Source: Megamerina dolium (lineage: Eukaryota > Arthropoda > Insecta > Diptera > Megamerinidae). Taken from it: 64,000 nucleotides of DNA. The DNA is taken from NCBI GenBank assembly GCA_963854835.1, contig OY978526.1, positions 76,046,418-76,110,417 of the forward strand, given 5' to 3'. This document shows, one piece after another, positions 46,778 to 59,450 of this stretch. The notes beneath the pieces were generated by a model that had not been told where the DNA came from, did no database searches, and worked only from the letters and a program-made list of their open reading frames with translations. Made by a program: the position numbers and the translations under genes. How positions within the stretch are numbered: the stretch's first letter is position 1; every line of letters begins with the position of its first letter.

Positions 46778-47179
46778 ATGCCAGGAGGTAGTGGCGGTGG
46801 TGGCGGCTATGAGGAGGTCGCCGCCGCTAGACGTGGTCGCTTTCGTGTAACATCTACACAATCACAAGGACCACCGGAAGCAACACTAGGGCGATTTCGT
46901 TTGATGCCGACAAGTGAGTGTAAAAGAAAAGTAGATAGATATAAGTATATGTATGGGTATATGTGTATATTAAAATAAAACTGATGTAATAAATATGATA
47001 TTCTTCTTATTTTACTTCTTCTCAAAGCCAATTATGGTGCAATTTCACCAATATTACAACGTGGTCGCTTCGCTGTTATACCCGAAGAACCGCATGGCTC
47101 ACCAGCACAAGGTAGTACAATACTTAATGATCGTACGATACGTTCACCATCACCAGAATGGGACTTCGATATTGATCAG
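46778..47179 (+). CDS. N-terminal exons of an unidentified gene with RFxV-like motifs (partial)
   Basis: Exon one runs from a TTTCAG acceptor at 46725 through ATG 46778 (CAACAAAATG context) to 46913/GTGAGT. Exon two is 47028-47179, between CTCAAAG and GTAAATG. The junction is in phase and gives 96 residues with an open end. The protein starts with a glycine run (PGGSGGGGGYEEV), then RRGRFRVTSTQ, LGRFRLMPT and LQRGRFAVIPEE, and ends RSPSPEWDFDIDQ. The R-F-x-V/I motif is the known docking signal for the CCT domain of SPAK/OSR1 (Fray in flies); two of the three motifs fit exactly and RFRL loosely. Low complexity and Ser/Pro content suggest a disordered N-terminus of a larger signalling or scaffold protein. 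I do not recognise the gene and found no later exons. Splicing and codon quality make coding very likely. Confidence 0.8.
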
Positions 47180-50100
47180 GTAAATGATTATCTTTTAGTT
47201 TCTAAATACATGAATACATATTACAGATTAATGTGTGAGAAGGTTTATAAGAAAATGCCATAATTACATTTTTGGCTTGATCTTGGTTTAATATTTCCAT
47301 TGGCAAAAATTATTGCCTACCATCTGTCATTTTGAGTGGCAGAAATAAGTTTTATCAGTGGCAATATTTGTGTGTGGACATTTTTTATCTTGATAAAAAC
47401 ATTTGAATGATGGCGTGAAATTGTGTTTGCTGCATTGGAGCGCTTAAAAACGCAAAACTACTGCAAACCTTTGAATAAGAAAAGCGAAAAAGTAAAAAAA
47501 TTAATTTATTTGTTTCTTTTATGTTTATTATTTTAACTATTTTTCTGACATAAAACTCAAGCAAAGAAAATGGGCGCCGACCAAAAATTTGCGTTCAATT
47601 TGAAGATGTTGCCACAACAAACTTTTAGTAGAAATGAAAAATTGGCTGTCAAATTAACAAAATGACAGTTCATGGCAGCAATATTTATCACCATAATTCC
47701 TCTGATAACTCCATTGGCAATATATTGTCTGATAACATTATCAAGATAAAAACGATTGCCTATGGAGATGCCCTGTAAATATTGAAATTTGGTAAGCATT
47801 ATAATAAATCGCAAAAAGCAATAATAATAATAACATCCCATTAAGCTATAATATGTAAATTTATTCATTTATACATAAGATTCTTTTAATCCAATTATGG
47901 CGTTTTGTTATGAAGCTTCTCATACATCTTGAGAGTTTTTCGTGGAAAATTAACATTTTTTTTTTTAATGAAATAAACTTTGAATTCCATTAAAAATGTC
48001 AGTTTTCATATAAGAAAATTCATCAATTAAAATCTAGTGTAATTTTGATTCAAGTTCATGAAAAAATTAAAATAGAATGTTTTTGATATTTTATATATTC
48101 TATTTTTAAATATTCCGTCCTTTGCGTTTGTGCGAGTCGATCGAAAAATTTGACATATTCATTCCTTAATTGTCAGATTACCTTGATTGCATACTTCTTT
48201 TTTTTAAAGCACCTTTAAAAGAGTCAAAATAAATTTGTTATCATAACTTTGACGTTTAATGCTCAATATGCAGCAGAAATGACATAAATTATGTTCATTT
48301 ATTCGTCAATAATTCTTTGTTAAGGTTTTATATCTTTTAATACATTGAGGTGACTATTAAGAGCGTGATAGTTACTGAAAATATGTTTAAAATTTGCAAA
48401 TTAAACGCGCAACATAAAATGTCAATGTGAACTTACCATAAACTACTCACCTCGTTATTTTGGATCACGTGACAGAAATGATAATGAAACATTACACGGA
48501 CGAGTACTTTGAGCTATGGTTATAGTGAAAGCATTGCGTTTTTATATTACACATCAAAATTATTTCAGAATTAATAATTGTTACAGCTATAAATATCATG
48601 AAGTTGACATTAGAATAACATCAACTGTTTTATTTAAACATTTTTGACTGAAATTATAAAAATATATTGTTCGGTTGTAATTTACTTTACAGCGTTGAAG
48701 ATCGCAGGCACAATACGTTGTGGTGCAAAAAACGCGCGTCGATTAGATAGGAATGAAATGGTAATGAAATCAATTTCTAGTTCAGTGGAGCTGTGGAGAA
48801 TTGTGGAGAATAAAAGTATACGAATGTGTGTGTATACTTAATAAACAAAACAAAATGAAAAGGAACGAAAAATAATACACAATGAATGAGCGAGTAATCG
48901 AATGAACGAATACTCACCGCTGTTGCCACCTATAAACACACAAAAAAATTTCAAAATAACAGAATTATTAATCAGATAAAATGAAAAATATATGTTATGT
49001 ATTGAATTTCAAAATTAATCGAATACATCAGGATTTTGTGGTCAAGAAGTTACTATGACAAAATAACGACTGATGTGTATTTATTAAGTATACTATTCCA
49101 AGTTAAATTTTTAAAATTAGTCAATTATCTTTATGTTCCAAAATTAATTTATAATGAAAAAATATTTCCGCATTTTTAGTTGAAAATTAACACAATTGAT
49201 AATGGCGTCGCAATACTTCTGAAATCTTGATACATGATTTTTAACCAAGGTTTTAACCGAAAAGAAATTGGTTGATATGTTGTTCTTTTTATTTTATTTT
49301 TTATAATCCCATAAAAATTTGTAGCTTCTCTATGTGATGAGTAGGTGGAAAAGTTCAATAAAGAGATTTAATTTTAAATGAGTTGATAAAAAATACTCTT
49401 CGTTTTTTTTAGCACTTCACTAGAGAATGTGCACTTAATTTTGGTCCATTTTCCAAAATATATGCACTAAATTTTTTACGACGATTTTTTAAACCCCACA
49501 TTATAATCATATATTGTTGATATTTTGAGAATATCATATCAGAATTATGGTTTTGTTGATTTTTTGGGACGTCGTCATGAATTAGAATCAATCCAGACAC
49601 TATGCAAACTGCGCTTTAATATTTGAACGAATTTTTTTCATAATCCAGAAGAATGAAGAAAATCAGCCAAATTAGTTATTAATTTCAACCAATGTGGCAT
49701 CATTGCAAACAAATATATTTCTCCACAAATTCTGACAGCTGTGAACTGAGCGACGTGCGTCGAATATCGCGCATTCGTTGCCGCTGCTTTCGCCGTGCCG
49801 TGTTAATATGTATATGCGAATATGTTTGTGCTGTATTGGTGTTGTTTTCTTTTTTACATATTTTCTTTTGTGTTTTGTCTGGAAACAAATTGGAATTGAT
49901 AAATTGCAGTTAGTATTTCGTAAACTGTTAAACTGGATGTACGATTTTGTGACGGCGATATTGACGACAATTCGCTTTATTCACTCGCTTAATAAACGGA
50001 GTGAAATACGCGCATAGCAAATAACAGAAAACAAAAACGTGATAATCTAAAAAAAAATTATTAAAAGTTCGTATGAAATTAGTGATCGTCGGGCGATTTG

Positions 50101-51424
50101 ATTTATGTATATTAATTTGCTTGTATTAGCTTGCTATGTAGGTTTGAAGGAATTTTCAGAAATATATGTATAATTAAGCATATTTTTTTTCGCTATTGAA
50201 ATCGAAGAAAATCATCGTGAAAGTAAATAGAAGAGCGAGAGCGAGAGAGAGAGAGGAAAACAAACAAAAAAAAAAATAATTGTGATATCAGTCACATATG
50301 TATTGTGTTGGCAAATGTCAAAAATTGTGTGAAAATATCATATTAAATGAAGTGATCGTATAACGTTCTTAGTTACAACTGTCAGTCATAATAAAAAATT
50401 TGACTGCTTGGATTAGTTCTATATTTTCATCTAACAAATATGTGTAAGGTAGTGGAATAGAATATGTGCAATAATATGATAATATTGTGAAAGACAAAAC
50501 ATATGGAAAGTAAAATGAAATCACAGTGAACAGTGACATCTTTCAACGAACTGAAAACTCTGGCAAATTCTCGAAATAAGTGGTGACGATTTGTTGCAAC
50601 CCTATGCTCCACGGCGAAAGTAATGAACTAGGAAGAGTTTTTTTTTTTGTTGAAATTGTACATAAATAAAATGGCTTGCATAAATTATTTGCGCTCCTCA
50701 TACAAACAAAAGTGGAAAATACCCCGTTACGACTGATTGAACATGTCGAATATGACTAATACATATATTCGATATTGAGCATTTTTGACGTCAATACTTT
50801 TGGTTGTGTTACCAAGTGAAAAAGTCTTCGATTGTGCAAATGAAAATAAATAAAAAATTATGAGTATATATTACAAAATTTGAATTTTGATTCTACATCG
50901 TTTTACATCGATGCCTCTGAGGTGGATGGAATCTCCAGTTCCTATATATAATCTTCCATTTGCAATATCGCAGCAACACATGGCATACATGATTCTTCTT
51001 TATTCGGTCCCCCCTAAAAGGTTTTTGTTTCTCTAACACATTGAGTATCTTCTCATCAGAGTAGGAAATTCAACATACACTTCGACACCATTTATAAGGA
51101 CAGACAAAATATTTCTATAGTATGATTTTCGTTCCTCAATAGTGAGTTGGACCTACATTTGCATCTGCAATGATCAGTTATCCTTTCGATGAGTGACGTG
51201 CTGACATCAATAATGGAGTTATGATGGCTCACAGAAAAGCAAAGTATAAATGTCAACAGTGACAGATATCGAAACGTTTTTTTGTTAACACTTTGTAACT
51301 ACATATTTCGTCTTGACCTTCACTGTAAGACCCAAGACGAATAGAAATTACCCACAAAATTCTTGTGCTTGTGCTCTTGCAAAAACTTTCTATATTAAAA
51401 ATTAATAACAAATTTTATTGAATG
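47180..51424 (+). other. Large intron or intergenic region with UTR-like patches
   Basis: No further coding exon found. 49730-50020 is GC-richer (GAGCGACGTGCGTCGAATATC) and a GAGA array lies at 50232-50256, resembling a promoter and first exon. 47280-47790 contains several TTGGCAATATT/GATAAAAAC-type inverted motifs that may be an old MITE. Otherwise AT-rich. Confidence 0.3.
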
Positions 51425-51660
51425 AGTACCGTGATCTTTTGGTCGTAAGGTCATCTGTTCGACATCCGGTATGACGAACTTAATTTTTCTTTTCGGGAAT
51501 GAAAAAAATGGCAAGCAAATGACAAGAAAACCTAAAAAATAGTAATGTCATATTAGCTCTGTCGTTCGGAATATATATAATTGGCTACGTTGACATACTA
51601 CCCAAATTTAATTTGCTGGAAGAAAAATTCGACCAAAGCCCTTAGGGGCCTTAAGTGCCA
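51425..51660 (+). mobile_element. Old, diverged SINE copy
   Basis: Head decayed (GGTCGTAAGGTCATCTGTTC with a B-box-like TTCGACATCC), body TGGCAAGCAAATGACAAG, CTGTCGTTCGGAATATATA, and tail AAGCCCTTAGGGGCCTTAAG then TGCCACT. Order and tail match the SINE family at 17872. Confidence 0.7.
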
Positions 51661-53128
51661 CTAAATTAATTTTATTTCTCAGCAACAAATTAATATTAGA
51701 AGCAATTTTTATTTCTACGTGAAAAAATGAGAAAGGATTTTTGGTTATTGCTTAAAATCAGCTGATAATAATAAGTGGAGAATAAAATATTAAATTCATA
51801 ATAATAAAAAAAAAAAAAATATGTTAAAAATGTTTGTTATATGAAAAAATGCTTATGCACATATGATAAGGTTTGCTTTTTTCTTTTCCAAATGAGAGTG
51901 AAAATTGCATATACAAAAAAAAAAAAAAAATATACGAAAAATAAGATAAGCTCAAATTTCATACATATAACTATGTACTTTTATCAACAAAGTACTTGTA
52001 TTGATAAAAACAAAAAAAAAAATATGTACATACCATAAATATGTACATACCGTCTACATATTTGAAACTCAAACATAACTAATATATGTTACACTCGCGA
52101 GCAAAATAAATGTAAACAGTGTAGTTAAGCTCTAGTTTTGCCGTATATTATTTTATTGCATTAAAACCGGTACTTACTTACATGTACATTTGTAAGTAAG
52201 AAACTGTATGTGTGTGTTAGTGTGGGCAAACCTACAAAATATTAACAGCTGATTTTTTGTATTTCCAATGACATGTACATGAAGAAGTGAGGCAAATCGA
52301 AAGAGTACAGCAAAATAAAGAATAAAAAAGTACAAAGTAAAAACTAGATAATGAAAAACAAAAAGAAATAGAAAAAATACTGTAAACACCAAAACAAAAA
52401 TAAGCAGCAATATTAAGAACAACAACGCAAACTAGTCAGCACAGAGAGGATGGAAATTTTCCACAAGGAAATATATGCCTGTCTGAATACATTATGTATA
52501 TTTGTGTACCTACAATAAAATTGTGATGATTTATCCTTTTGTTTGCATTTAAATTCGTACAATTGTCACATCACAGGTTGTCTTTTTGTATTCACTTTTA
52601 AATTCTATTTTTTTCCAACCAATTCACTTTAGCCCACTTAATCCTCTCAAGATCAATGACCATCAAAATAAAACTAGTGGGTATATTAGTAGCTTTCCAA
52701 AACTGCATCGATAAAGAAAATTGAATGAAAAGGGCGAAGTTATTTAAATTTTCAAAAAAAATCGCATAGAAAACATCATCAAAATGACAAAAAACTAAAG
52801 ATCTTCGTTTTAATAAGAAAATTATGCCGAAGCTTAGCACTTTAAGGGCCGTTTTATCAATGTCCTGTTAGGCCCTAAATCGCATTCATCATTTCTTTGG
52901 CAAAAAGTAGCATAACGAACAATGTTTCAATACAAAACCCGATTTTTAGAGGAAAATGGATCAGTTAACGGCATCGGCATAAAGTAATTCAAGCTCCTGT
53001 AATGAACGCAACATTTTTGTGGTGAAGATTTCCAAGTTTTGAAACCGCGAAAACAAATCGCAGTCACGCTATAAAACATTTTTGGGATCCCTTAACGAGC
53101 GTTTATAAAGAATTTTGCACATATATGC
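51661..53128. other. No gene recognised
   Basis: AT-rich sequence with poly(A) runs. Confidence 0.5.
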
Positions 53129-53408
53129 TTCGAAGAGCCCCCTTTGACCGAGCCTCTCTTCTAATGCTGTTGTGCGGACCTAATTATACTAGCCGTTTCC
53201 GAACGGCAGAGCCCTTGTGACATAGAGGTTTGTCGAAAAGTTCTTTTAGAACCGTTTTCATTGAAAATCATTACTGTTGTTTGCCGGCAGATGGAAGCTG
53301 TCCGAAAAAAAGAAATCTTTTCAATATCAACTTTGATATCTCAGCCGTGGATTGAACCCACGACCTACGGGTCAGAAGGCAAGCACACTAATCTCTAAGG
53401 TACAGTGC
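53129..53408 (-). mobile_element. SINE copy, minus orientation
   Basis: Tail TTCGAAGAGCCCCCTTTGAC, GTTTCCGAACGGCAGAGCCC in the body, and head GATTGAACCCACGACCTACG (complement of the B box) through CTAATCTCTAAGGTACAG (decayed A box). About 280 bp. Confidence 0.8.
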
Positions 53409-53518
53409 TCACAAGAAATACTGTCGATATTTGGATGGGACTGCATAAAAAGAAAACGTTTTAGGAATAAGAAAAGCTTTTCCTTTTGTTTGTATTAAAT
53501 AAAAAGAAAATAACAATA

Positions 53519-53862
53519 TGTAGCACTTATAAGCCCCGAAGGACTCTTTCGCCGAGCTTATCTTCCAGTACCGTTGTGCGTGTTAAATTTTGGACAGTAT
53601 TAGAAGGGACCTACTTACAGTAGCCGATTCCGAACGGCAGAATCTTTGGGACATCACTTTTTCTGAGCTTTTTATCACAGAGTTTCTTTAGAAGCTCTTC
53701 CATCGGAAATTGTTACTGCCGGAAGAATTGCCAATTGCTTGCCGACAGATGGGTACCATTCGAAACAAAAGTATTTTCGATATTAAAGTTGTGCTTCAGC
53801 CGGGGATTGAACCCTCGACCTACGGATCAGAAAACCAACGCACTAAACACTGAGCTACCCAC
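53519..53862 (-). mobile_element. Nearly complete SINE, minus orientation
   Basis: At about 344 bp this is the best uninterrupted copy. It runs from tail GCACTTATAAGCCCCGAAGG through GTTAAATTTTGGACAGTATT and GCCAATTGCTTGCCGACAG to the head with GGGATTGAACCCTCGACC (B box complement) and CACTGAGCTACCC (A box complement). It begins about 110 bp after the preceding SINE in the same orientation. Confidence 0.9.
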
Positions 53863-54534
53863 TAAATCTATTTGTCTTTTAAGATTCTCATTCGGAAACA
53901 GGCAATAAAAATCACGTGACTCCACACGATTGAAGAGAAATGGCGCTCAAAACAGATTGGAGACTCTGGTAACAGTTAAGTTGTACTTAAACTATTCAAG
54001 AATGCAAGTCAAAACTCATCTCCATCCCACGAAGGAACAGTCTTAAATTTATTTAGGTTCCGAGGCATTATGGTGTTCAGGGGGAACGAAATGATTGATG
54101 AGCTGATAAATTGTTTTAATTCAAACTACTCAATAATCGGAGTTAGTTTAGCAAGGAATGTAATCTGGATTAAGCAACGATGGTCAATGTAGGTCAACCA
54201 TCTGCAGTCACAGAGCGCTTTAAGCTTTTCCATGGCAAATTATTACTGTCAGGTGCCACGAGGGCATCGTTCGCAAGAAAAATCTTCTATATTAAAATTA
54301 CCGCCTCAGCCGGGGTAGAACCTACGACCTAGTTTTCGTTTTCTCTTCACTTCCTAAATTCCTATCGTCTCTTCCTCATTCTAATCTAATCTATTCTATC
54401 AGGTATTCATTGGTATAATGGGCACTAATTGCCGGAGTGTCTACAGAAATTACCTTTTACGGTGTTCTTCGTCCCATTCACTTCTATCTATCTATTTATC
54501 ACCGGATTTATTTCACCAAGATAATAGCCTAGAC
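53863..54534 (-). mobile_element. Interval with a decayed SINE head (54205-54335)
   Basis: CTTTTCCATGGCAAATTATT, GTTCGCAAGAAAAATCTTCT and CTCAGCCGGGGTAGAACCTA at 54221-54325 match the head-proximal half of the SINE in minus orientation. Nothing else is recognised in the interval. Confidence 0.55.
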
Positions 54535-55042
54535 AGATGGCAGCCTAATTCCGGATTACCAAGTTAATTCGAATTAACTCTGGCATTAACTGCAGCTAAT
54601 CCGCATTAACTCTATGAGTTAATTCTCAAAATAAAAGAGGATTTGGACAATTTGCGATGGCAACACTGCTGAAAATTTTCTATTGTGAATTTTTCTCGAT
54701 CCATTTTACAAAATATTAGGTGTGTTCGCTTATAAAAAACTTTCAATAATTGTTAACAGTATTCAACGTGAAAAACGTTGGCGAAAAAATAAATCCAGCT
54801 GTCAATTACGAACTGTGAATGTCAATTTACAAGTTTCTGATAGTTTTCAGTTCACGTACTTCTTGTAGATTTTCTCATATCGAGAGTGACAGATGACAGA
54901 AATTGTAATGTAAGTGAGCAGACCTAATAAAACAGCAATCAGTCGTTTAGTTAATCCGCAATACTGTCGTCTGTCAGGTTAATATTTTATTCGGATTAAG
55001 TGCGCCGGTAATCCGGATTAATGCTGCCGTCTGTCTAGGCTA
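54535..55042. mobile_element. MITE copy 2 (TAA target duplication)
   Basis: TAGCCTAGACAGATGGCAGC at 54535 and GCTGCCGTCTGTCTAGGCTA ending at 55042 are inverted, with TAA on both sides (54532-54534, 55043-55045). The 508-bp body is collinear with the copy at 38006: AACTGCAGCTAATCCGCATT, GAATTTTTCTCGATCCA and GTCAATTACGAACTGTGAAT are shared. Confidence 0.9.
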
Positions 55043-55045
55043 TAA

Positions 55046-56280
55046 CATTCAGATGCATTGTGAGTGCGTATTTTTGCATTATCAGTGCAATTTAGATCGC
55101 CGTATTTAATGAGAACTTTGCAGTTTTTTTCGATCACTGAATCTCTCTCTCTCTCACTCTCTCAGTAACTCCCGGTGCCTTTAATGAAATGTCAACTTTT
55201 GAGTTGCTGCTGCGATGACTGTTTCTGAATCGATGTTGTTGCATAAAAATTTAATCATGTCAGCCAAATAATTAGATAAAGAAAGATATATTCGCAAAAT
55301 GAGTGAAAAGAAAGAAATCAAAAATAACAATAATAATAACAATAAATAAATAATAACATAACAAATGTCAAATGTATGATTAATGACGTGTTAAAATAAA
55401 TAAAATACATAACAAAAATATTATTGAATAGAGTGCTTTTTTCAGTTTGATAAAAAAAAAAGATAATAAAATAAAATACGAAAAATTTCTTATATAAATA
55501 TTATTATGATAATTCATATTCGTTTCTATAGAGCTACATATATAGTATTGACACAGCCGTCGCGCCATCGCAAGTTCTAGTGTGTGGATATATAGATATC
55601 GAAAAAAATACTCAATTTGATACTGTTTCGATAATGATTCGTTAAAAAAAATAAAATCAATTCATACGAAAAATAAAGAGTAAAACGAAAGCAAAAAAAA
55701 AAAAGAAAAGTGGAAAAATATTTTTATATGTCCGTCGTTTTATTGTTTGCAGAATATTTAAGTATACTTATTAAAAATTTTTTGAGTGTTTCAATGCCGA
55801 TTTTATTTTTCACCTATCTGGATTTTATTCTTTCATAACGAAGGAGGAGAATAAGGTGTGTATTTGTTTTATTTTTCTTTTTTTTTTAATTCATTTTTAC
55901 TTGATTTTTGATATTGATATGACTTGGTTGACCCATATTATTAGATATAATTAGGTAGTGTTTTTTTCAGTCTTAAATTTTTTTAAAGAAAAAATTAAAA
56001 ATTATATATTTAGACAACTGAAACATAAATTTGGTGAGGATGCTATAATGCCTGATGAAGACATATAAGTAACTTTAAATAAAGTGTCCAAAAAGTCTTT
56101 AACAATGTAACAACCCTGTAGTTATACCTCAACAACGACAAGTGACATCTATTATGGATTGTCATTTTAGAGGTTGTGCCTTTTTGAATGACCCATAAAC
56201 AATTTTTTGAACTCGGATGACATATGTCAGTTTTATGACACTTACGTGGCGGTTTGAGAAGTTTCCAATCTATTTGTAAG
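55046..56280. other. Non-coding, possible promoter/5' UTR patch
   Basis: A CT-rich run at 55141-55165 and a GC-richer stretch near 55555-55580 (ACACAGCCGTCGCGCCATCG) precede AGGAGGAGAATAAG/GTGTGT at about 55853, a possible splice donor. No coding frame. Could be another alternative first exon; speculative. Confidence 0.2.
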
Positions 56281-56289
56281 ACAATTTTT

Positions 56290-57270
56290 CTGTAAACGTT
56301 TTATTCTACGTAGTCTTCTTGTAAATTTAGGGGTTTTCCTAGCGATGCTCGAAGCTCTTCAACCCAACAGAATAGTCCTCGGCATCTTTCTTTGCAAAAT
56401 CATTGTTTACGAAGGTGATGAGAAGGTATCTTTTCTCCAAATGTATTTTTTAGGTTTAATCAATTAAAAGAGAGCGTGACGTTGGAACAAGGACATAATC
56501 CTTGTTCATTAAGTGGACCACGCGAAACCAGATCAAGGTCTGTTAGAGGATATGAGCGCTATAGCTGATACCTCTGGGGCCAACCACAAGTGTTACGGGC
56601 ACTGCGACCAAACGAGATCTTTTGTACCCAGTATTTTTTTGTGTTAGGGAAGAAAAAAAAAGTCGCTTGGGGCTAGATCTGGTGAGTGAGGAGGTTGGCC
56701 AAGTGATAATTTCTTTGTCTGCATATTCTTTCTTCAGCTTTACGAGAAATTACCAATTCTCTTGGTCTTAAACTATGTCAACATTACGTAGGAAATGTTC
56801 ATTCGAGCAAGTTTTGTGTCTAATGGGAACATGCACGGCATCCACGTATTCGCGGACAGCTTTCTCATGACTAAATCTCCATTCAATATATGACAAACAC
56901 GTTCTTTGGACCTAATTTAACGGTTGTCTAGCACCATTTAGTGAACTTGCGTGACTATATTGTCTGTGGTTACAGTTTTTGAAAGTTCCGCACGTTAATT
57001 CTTTCCCAAGCTGATCCAGCTTTGAACGTTAAAATCCATCTGCCCAAAATTTCACGGTGGTAAATGTTAGTGCAGAGTCCCCTTTAAACAGCGTCTAGCT
57101 CGTCTTTGATTTCCGTAAGTGTATTGCCTTTTCAAAACAAATATTTAATGACATTTAAGTGCTCGATTTTTTCTATTTTCACAAAAGCATACATCGATTC
57201 ACATAAACGATTGTTGTCATATAACAACTGCATGTCCAAAGTGACTGAAATTTTGTGAATATTTAAAAAA
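56290..57270 (-). pseudogene. Decayed DD34D-type mariner
   Basis: Minus-strand pieces in changing frames: HLNVIKYLF and TLTEIKDELDAV near the start (57160-57080), SKERVCHILNGDLVMRKLSA at about 56900, then LGQPPHSPDLAPSDFFF with the third aspartate at about 56700, and NLQEDYVE at the end near 56300. The N-terminal and terminal wording matches the family of the deleted mariner at 30110. Many stops and shifts; no clear terminal repeats. Confidence 0.75.
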
Positions 57271-57723
57271 AAAAAAAATGCTCAAAACATTCCTTAGATT
57301 TTGCTCATGAGTGGAGCCATCTACGTTTTGAGGTCGCTACGCTGAATCAGAAGAAAAATATTAAAAATTAAAAGGGAATATTTAAAAAAATATTTGTTGC
57401 CTTTCAATTTTAAAGCCTCTCTTCTGGAATATAATTGCTACAATGTGTATACAGAAAGGAGGGAAAGTATTGAACTTTTACTCGGCAATTAAAAGAACGT
57501 TTTAAATAAATTGATAAAGTTAGTTTATAAAATTTTAATATGAATCATTCTCATAAATTTGTAACTTACTATTTATAGGTGGCTATATTGAGTATAATTT
57601 TTTTTAGGAAACCTTCTGGTTCCAGTTTCAAACAACAACAACAACATAACATTTTTAATTATTTGCGATAACGAAAGTGTAAACTACATTATTTATACAT
57701 ACACATTAAAAAATATATAAACA
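57271..57723. other. No gene recognised
   Basis: AT-rich spacer. Confidence 0.5.
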
Positions 57724-57990
57724 TGTGGCACTCATAAGCTCCGGAGTGCTCTTTGGACGAGCTTCTCTTCCATTACTGTTGTGTGTGTTAAATTTTGGAC
57801 AGTATTAGAAGAGGCCTATTTATTTTAGCCGGTTCCGAATGGCAGAACTCTTGCGACATCACTTTTCCTGAGCTTTGTCACAGAGTTTTTTTAGAAGCTT
57901 TTTTTTCACAGCAAGTTGTTACTGTCGGAAGAATTGCCAATTGCTTGCCGATAAGTGGGTACCGTTCAAAAGAAAAATCTCTTCGTCAAT
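57724..57990 (-). mobile_element. Head-truncated SINE, minus orientation
   Basis: Tail GTGGCACTCATAAGCTCCGG, then GTTAAATTTTGGACAGTATT, GCCGGTTCCGAATGGCAGAA and GCCAATTGCTTGCCGATAAG. The sequence leaves the family before the B and A boxes, so the copy lacks its promoter. Confidence 0.85.
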
Positions 57991-59195
57991 ATATTGTATT
58001 ATAAAGCTTAAAAGACTTCACGTAATTGCAATTTCTTGCCAAATATTCTTTGTGATATAATCTAATTTCCCAGCTAAGTTCTTCGACGAACCATTAAAGT
58101 ATTACCTGGCAGTTAGCCGTAGTTGGAACGTTTTTTTTATCTATCTCTCTGACACTTTGAATTGGCAAATCTTATATCTCTTTTAAGAATATTGTCTATT
58201 GACATTAAACAGACATTAAACAGAACATTAAAAAAGAATATATTTATAACGTTGGATCAAAAAGCAATACCGATAATTATAAAAACAGTTTCAACCATTT
58301 TTCTTTTTCTTGAATTGAAAACGCCTTTTATTGTTCCAATTTGCTGCCGGGTTTTAAGCACAGTCAAATAATAATAACCACATGCAGTATTATAATTTTT
58401 AAATGGTTACGATTAAATGAGTTAATTAATTTAAATAAAAGTACTGGGCTTACCCAGTTTATTACATTTATACATGAACCTCCCCAAATATTTTTGTCTA
58501 GAAATACCATAATGAGCAATTAGGTTATTGCTTCAAATTATTTCCGGAAAGAAAGAAAGAAGAAGAAGAAAAAAAAAATTAAAAATTACTTGCACACCAC
58601 CACCATGTAACTAAATAAATTGTACACAATGTATGCAGTTTATTGAACCTTATTTTCCAACGGAATTATTGTTGCTGTAAAGTATTTTCGTAATAAAAGT
58701 GATACTATAGGCTGATTGTTTACACGGAACTCTTATGCAGTATTATAATTGTTGTTGTATGATAGAAATAACCATAATAATTCTTAATTGTTGTAGCTAA
58801 ATACTGTAAATTGTTTTAATAGCGACCAGAAATAATTCACTAAACAACCAACTAACCTAGACTACTGTGTATTGGCAACTTTTGCACGATCATTACACAT
58901 GTATCTACGAGTATTTACAGCTTTGTCGGCTTTTCGATGTAGTGATCTTCGTATTTGTCTCGTATCTGAGTGAGCTTTATATGCGATCATTAGTAGGTAC
59001 ATTTTGTTTTTCATATAAAAATTGTTTATTGTGCCATATATTTAGAGTATAATCCTACACAGTAGGAAGTACATACAATGCTTAGGTATGTCGGGAAAAA
59101 AAAAAACAATTTTTTGGTTTGAATATTTTTTAAAGTGCATGAGAATTTTTATGTATAAGGTCTAGTAAAATTTATTTTTGCATTAAATTGAAGGT
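57991..59195. other. No gene recognised
   Basis: AT-rich sequence without a supported feature. Confidence 0.5.
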
Positions 59196-59199
59196 TTTA

Positions 59200-59450
59200 T
59201 TTAGCATAGGTAGAATGATCCGATTTAGGTCAAATATGCACCATTTTGTTCGATAACTTGTTGCCATTTTGAAGGTAATTTCATAATGCCACTCTCATAG
59301 AAACCCTCATCCCTATTGGCAAAAAACTGGAATAGTCGACTCAATCTTCTCTTGAGGCGAATTTTTCACCAACAAAATCATTCGCCATAAACAGGAACAG
59401 GTGCCAGTAATCACTTGGTGCCAGGTCCGGACTATAAGATGAATGCATAA
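59200..59450 (-). pseudogene. Mariner transposase C-terminal fragment
   Basis: On the minus strand FFANRDEGFYESGIMKLPSK then WQQVIEQNGAYLT gives the mariner C-terminus, preceded by MANDFVGE-like and SGPGTK-like pieces (the latter a decayed SPDLAPSDYHL) with stops and a frameshift. The first two catalytic residues are absent. Confidence 0.8.
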
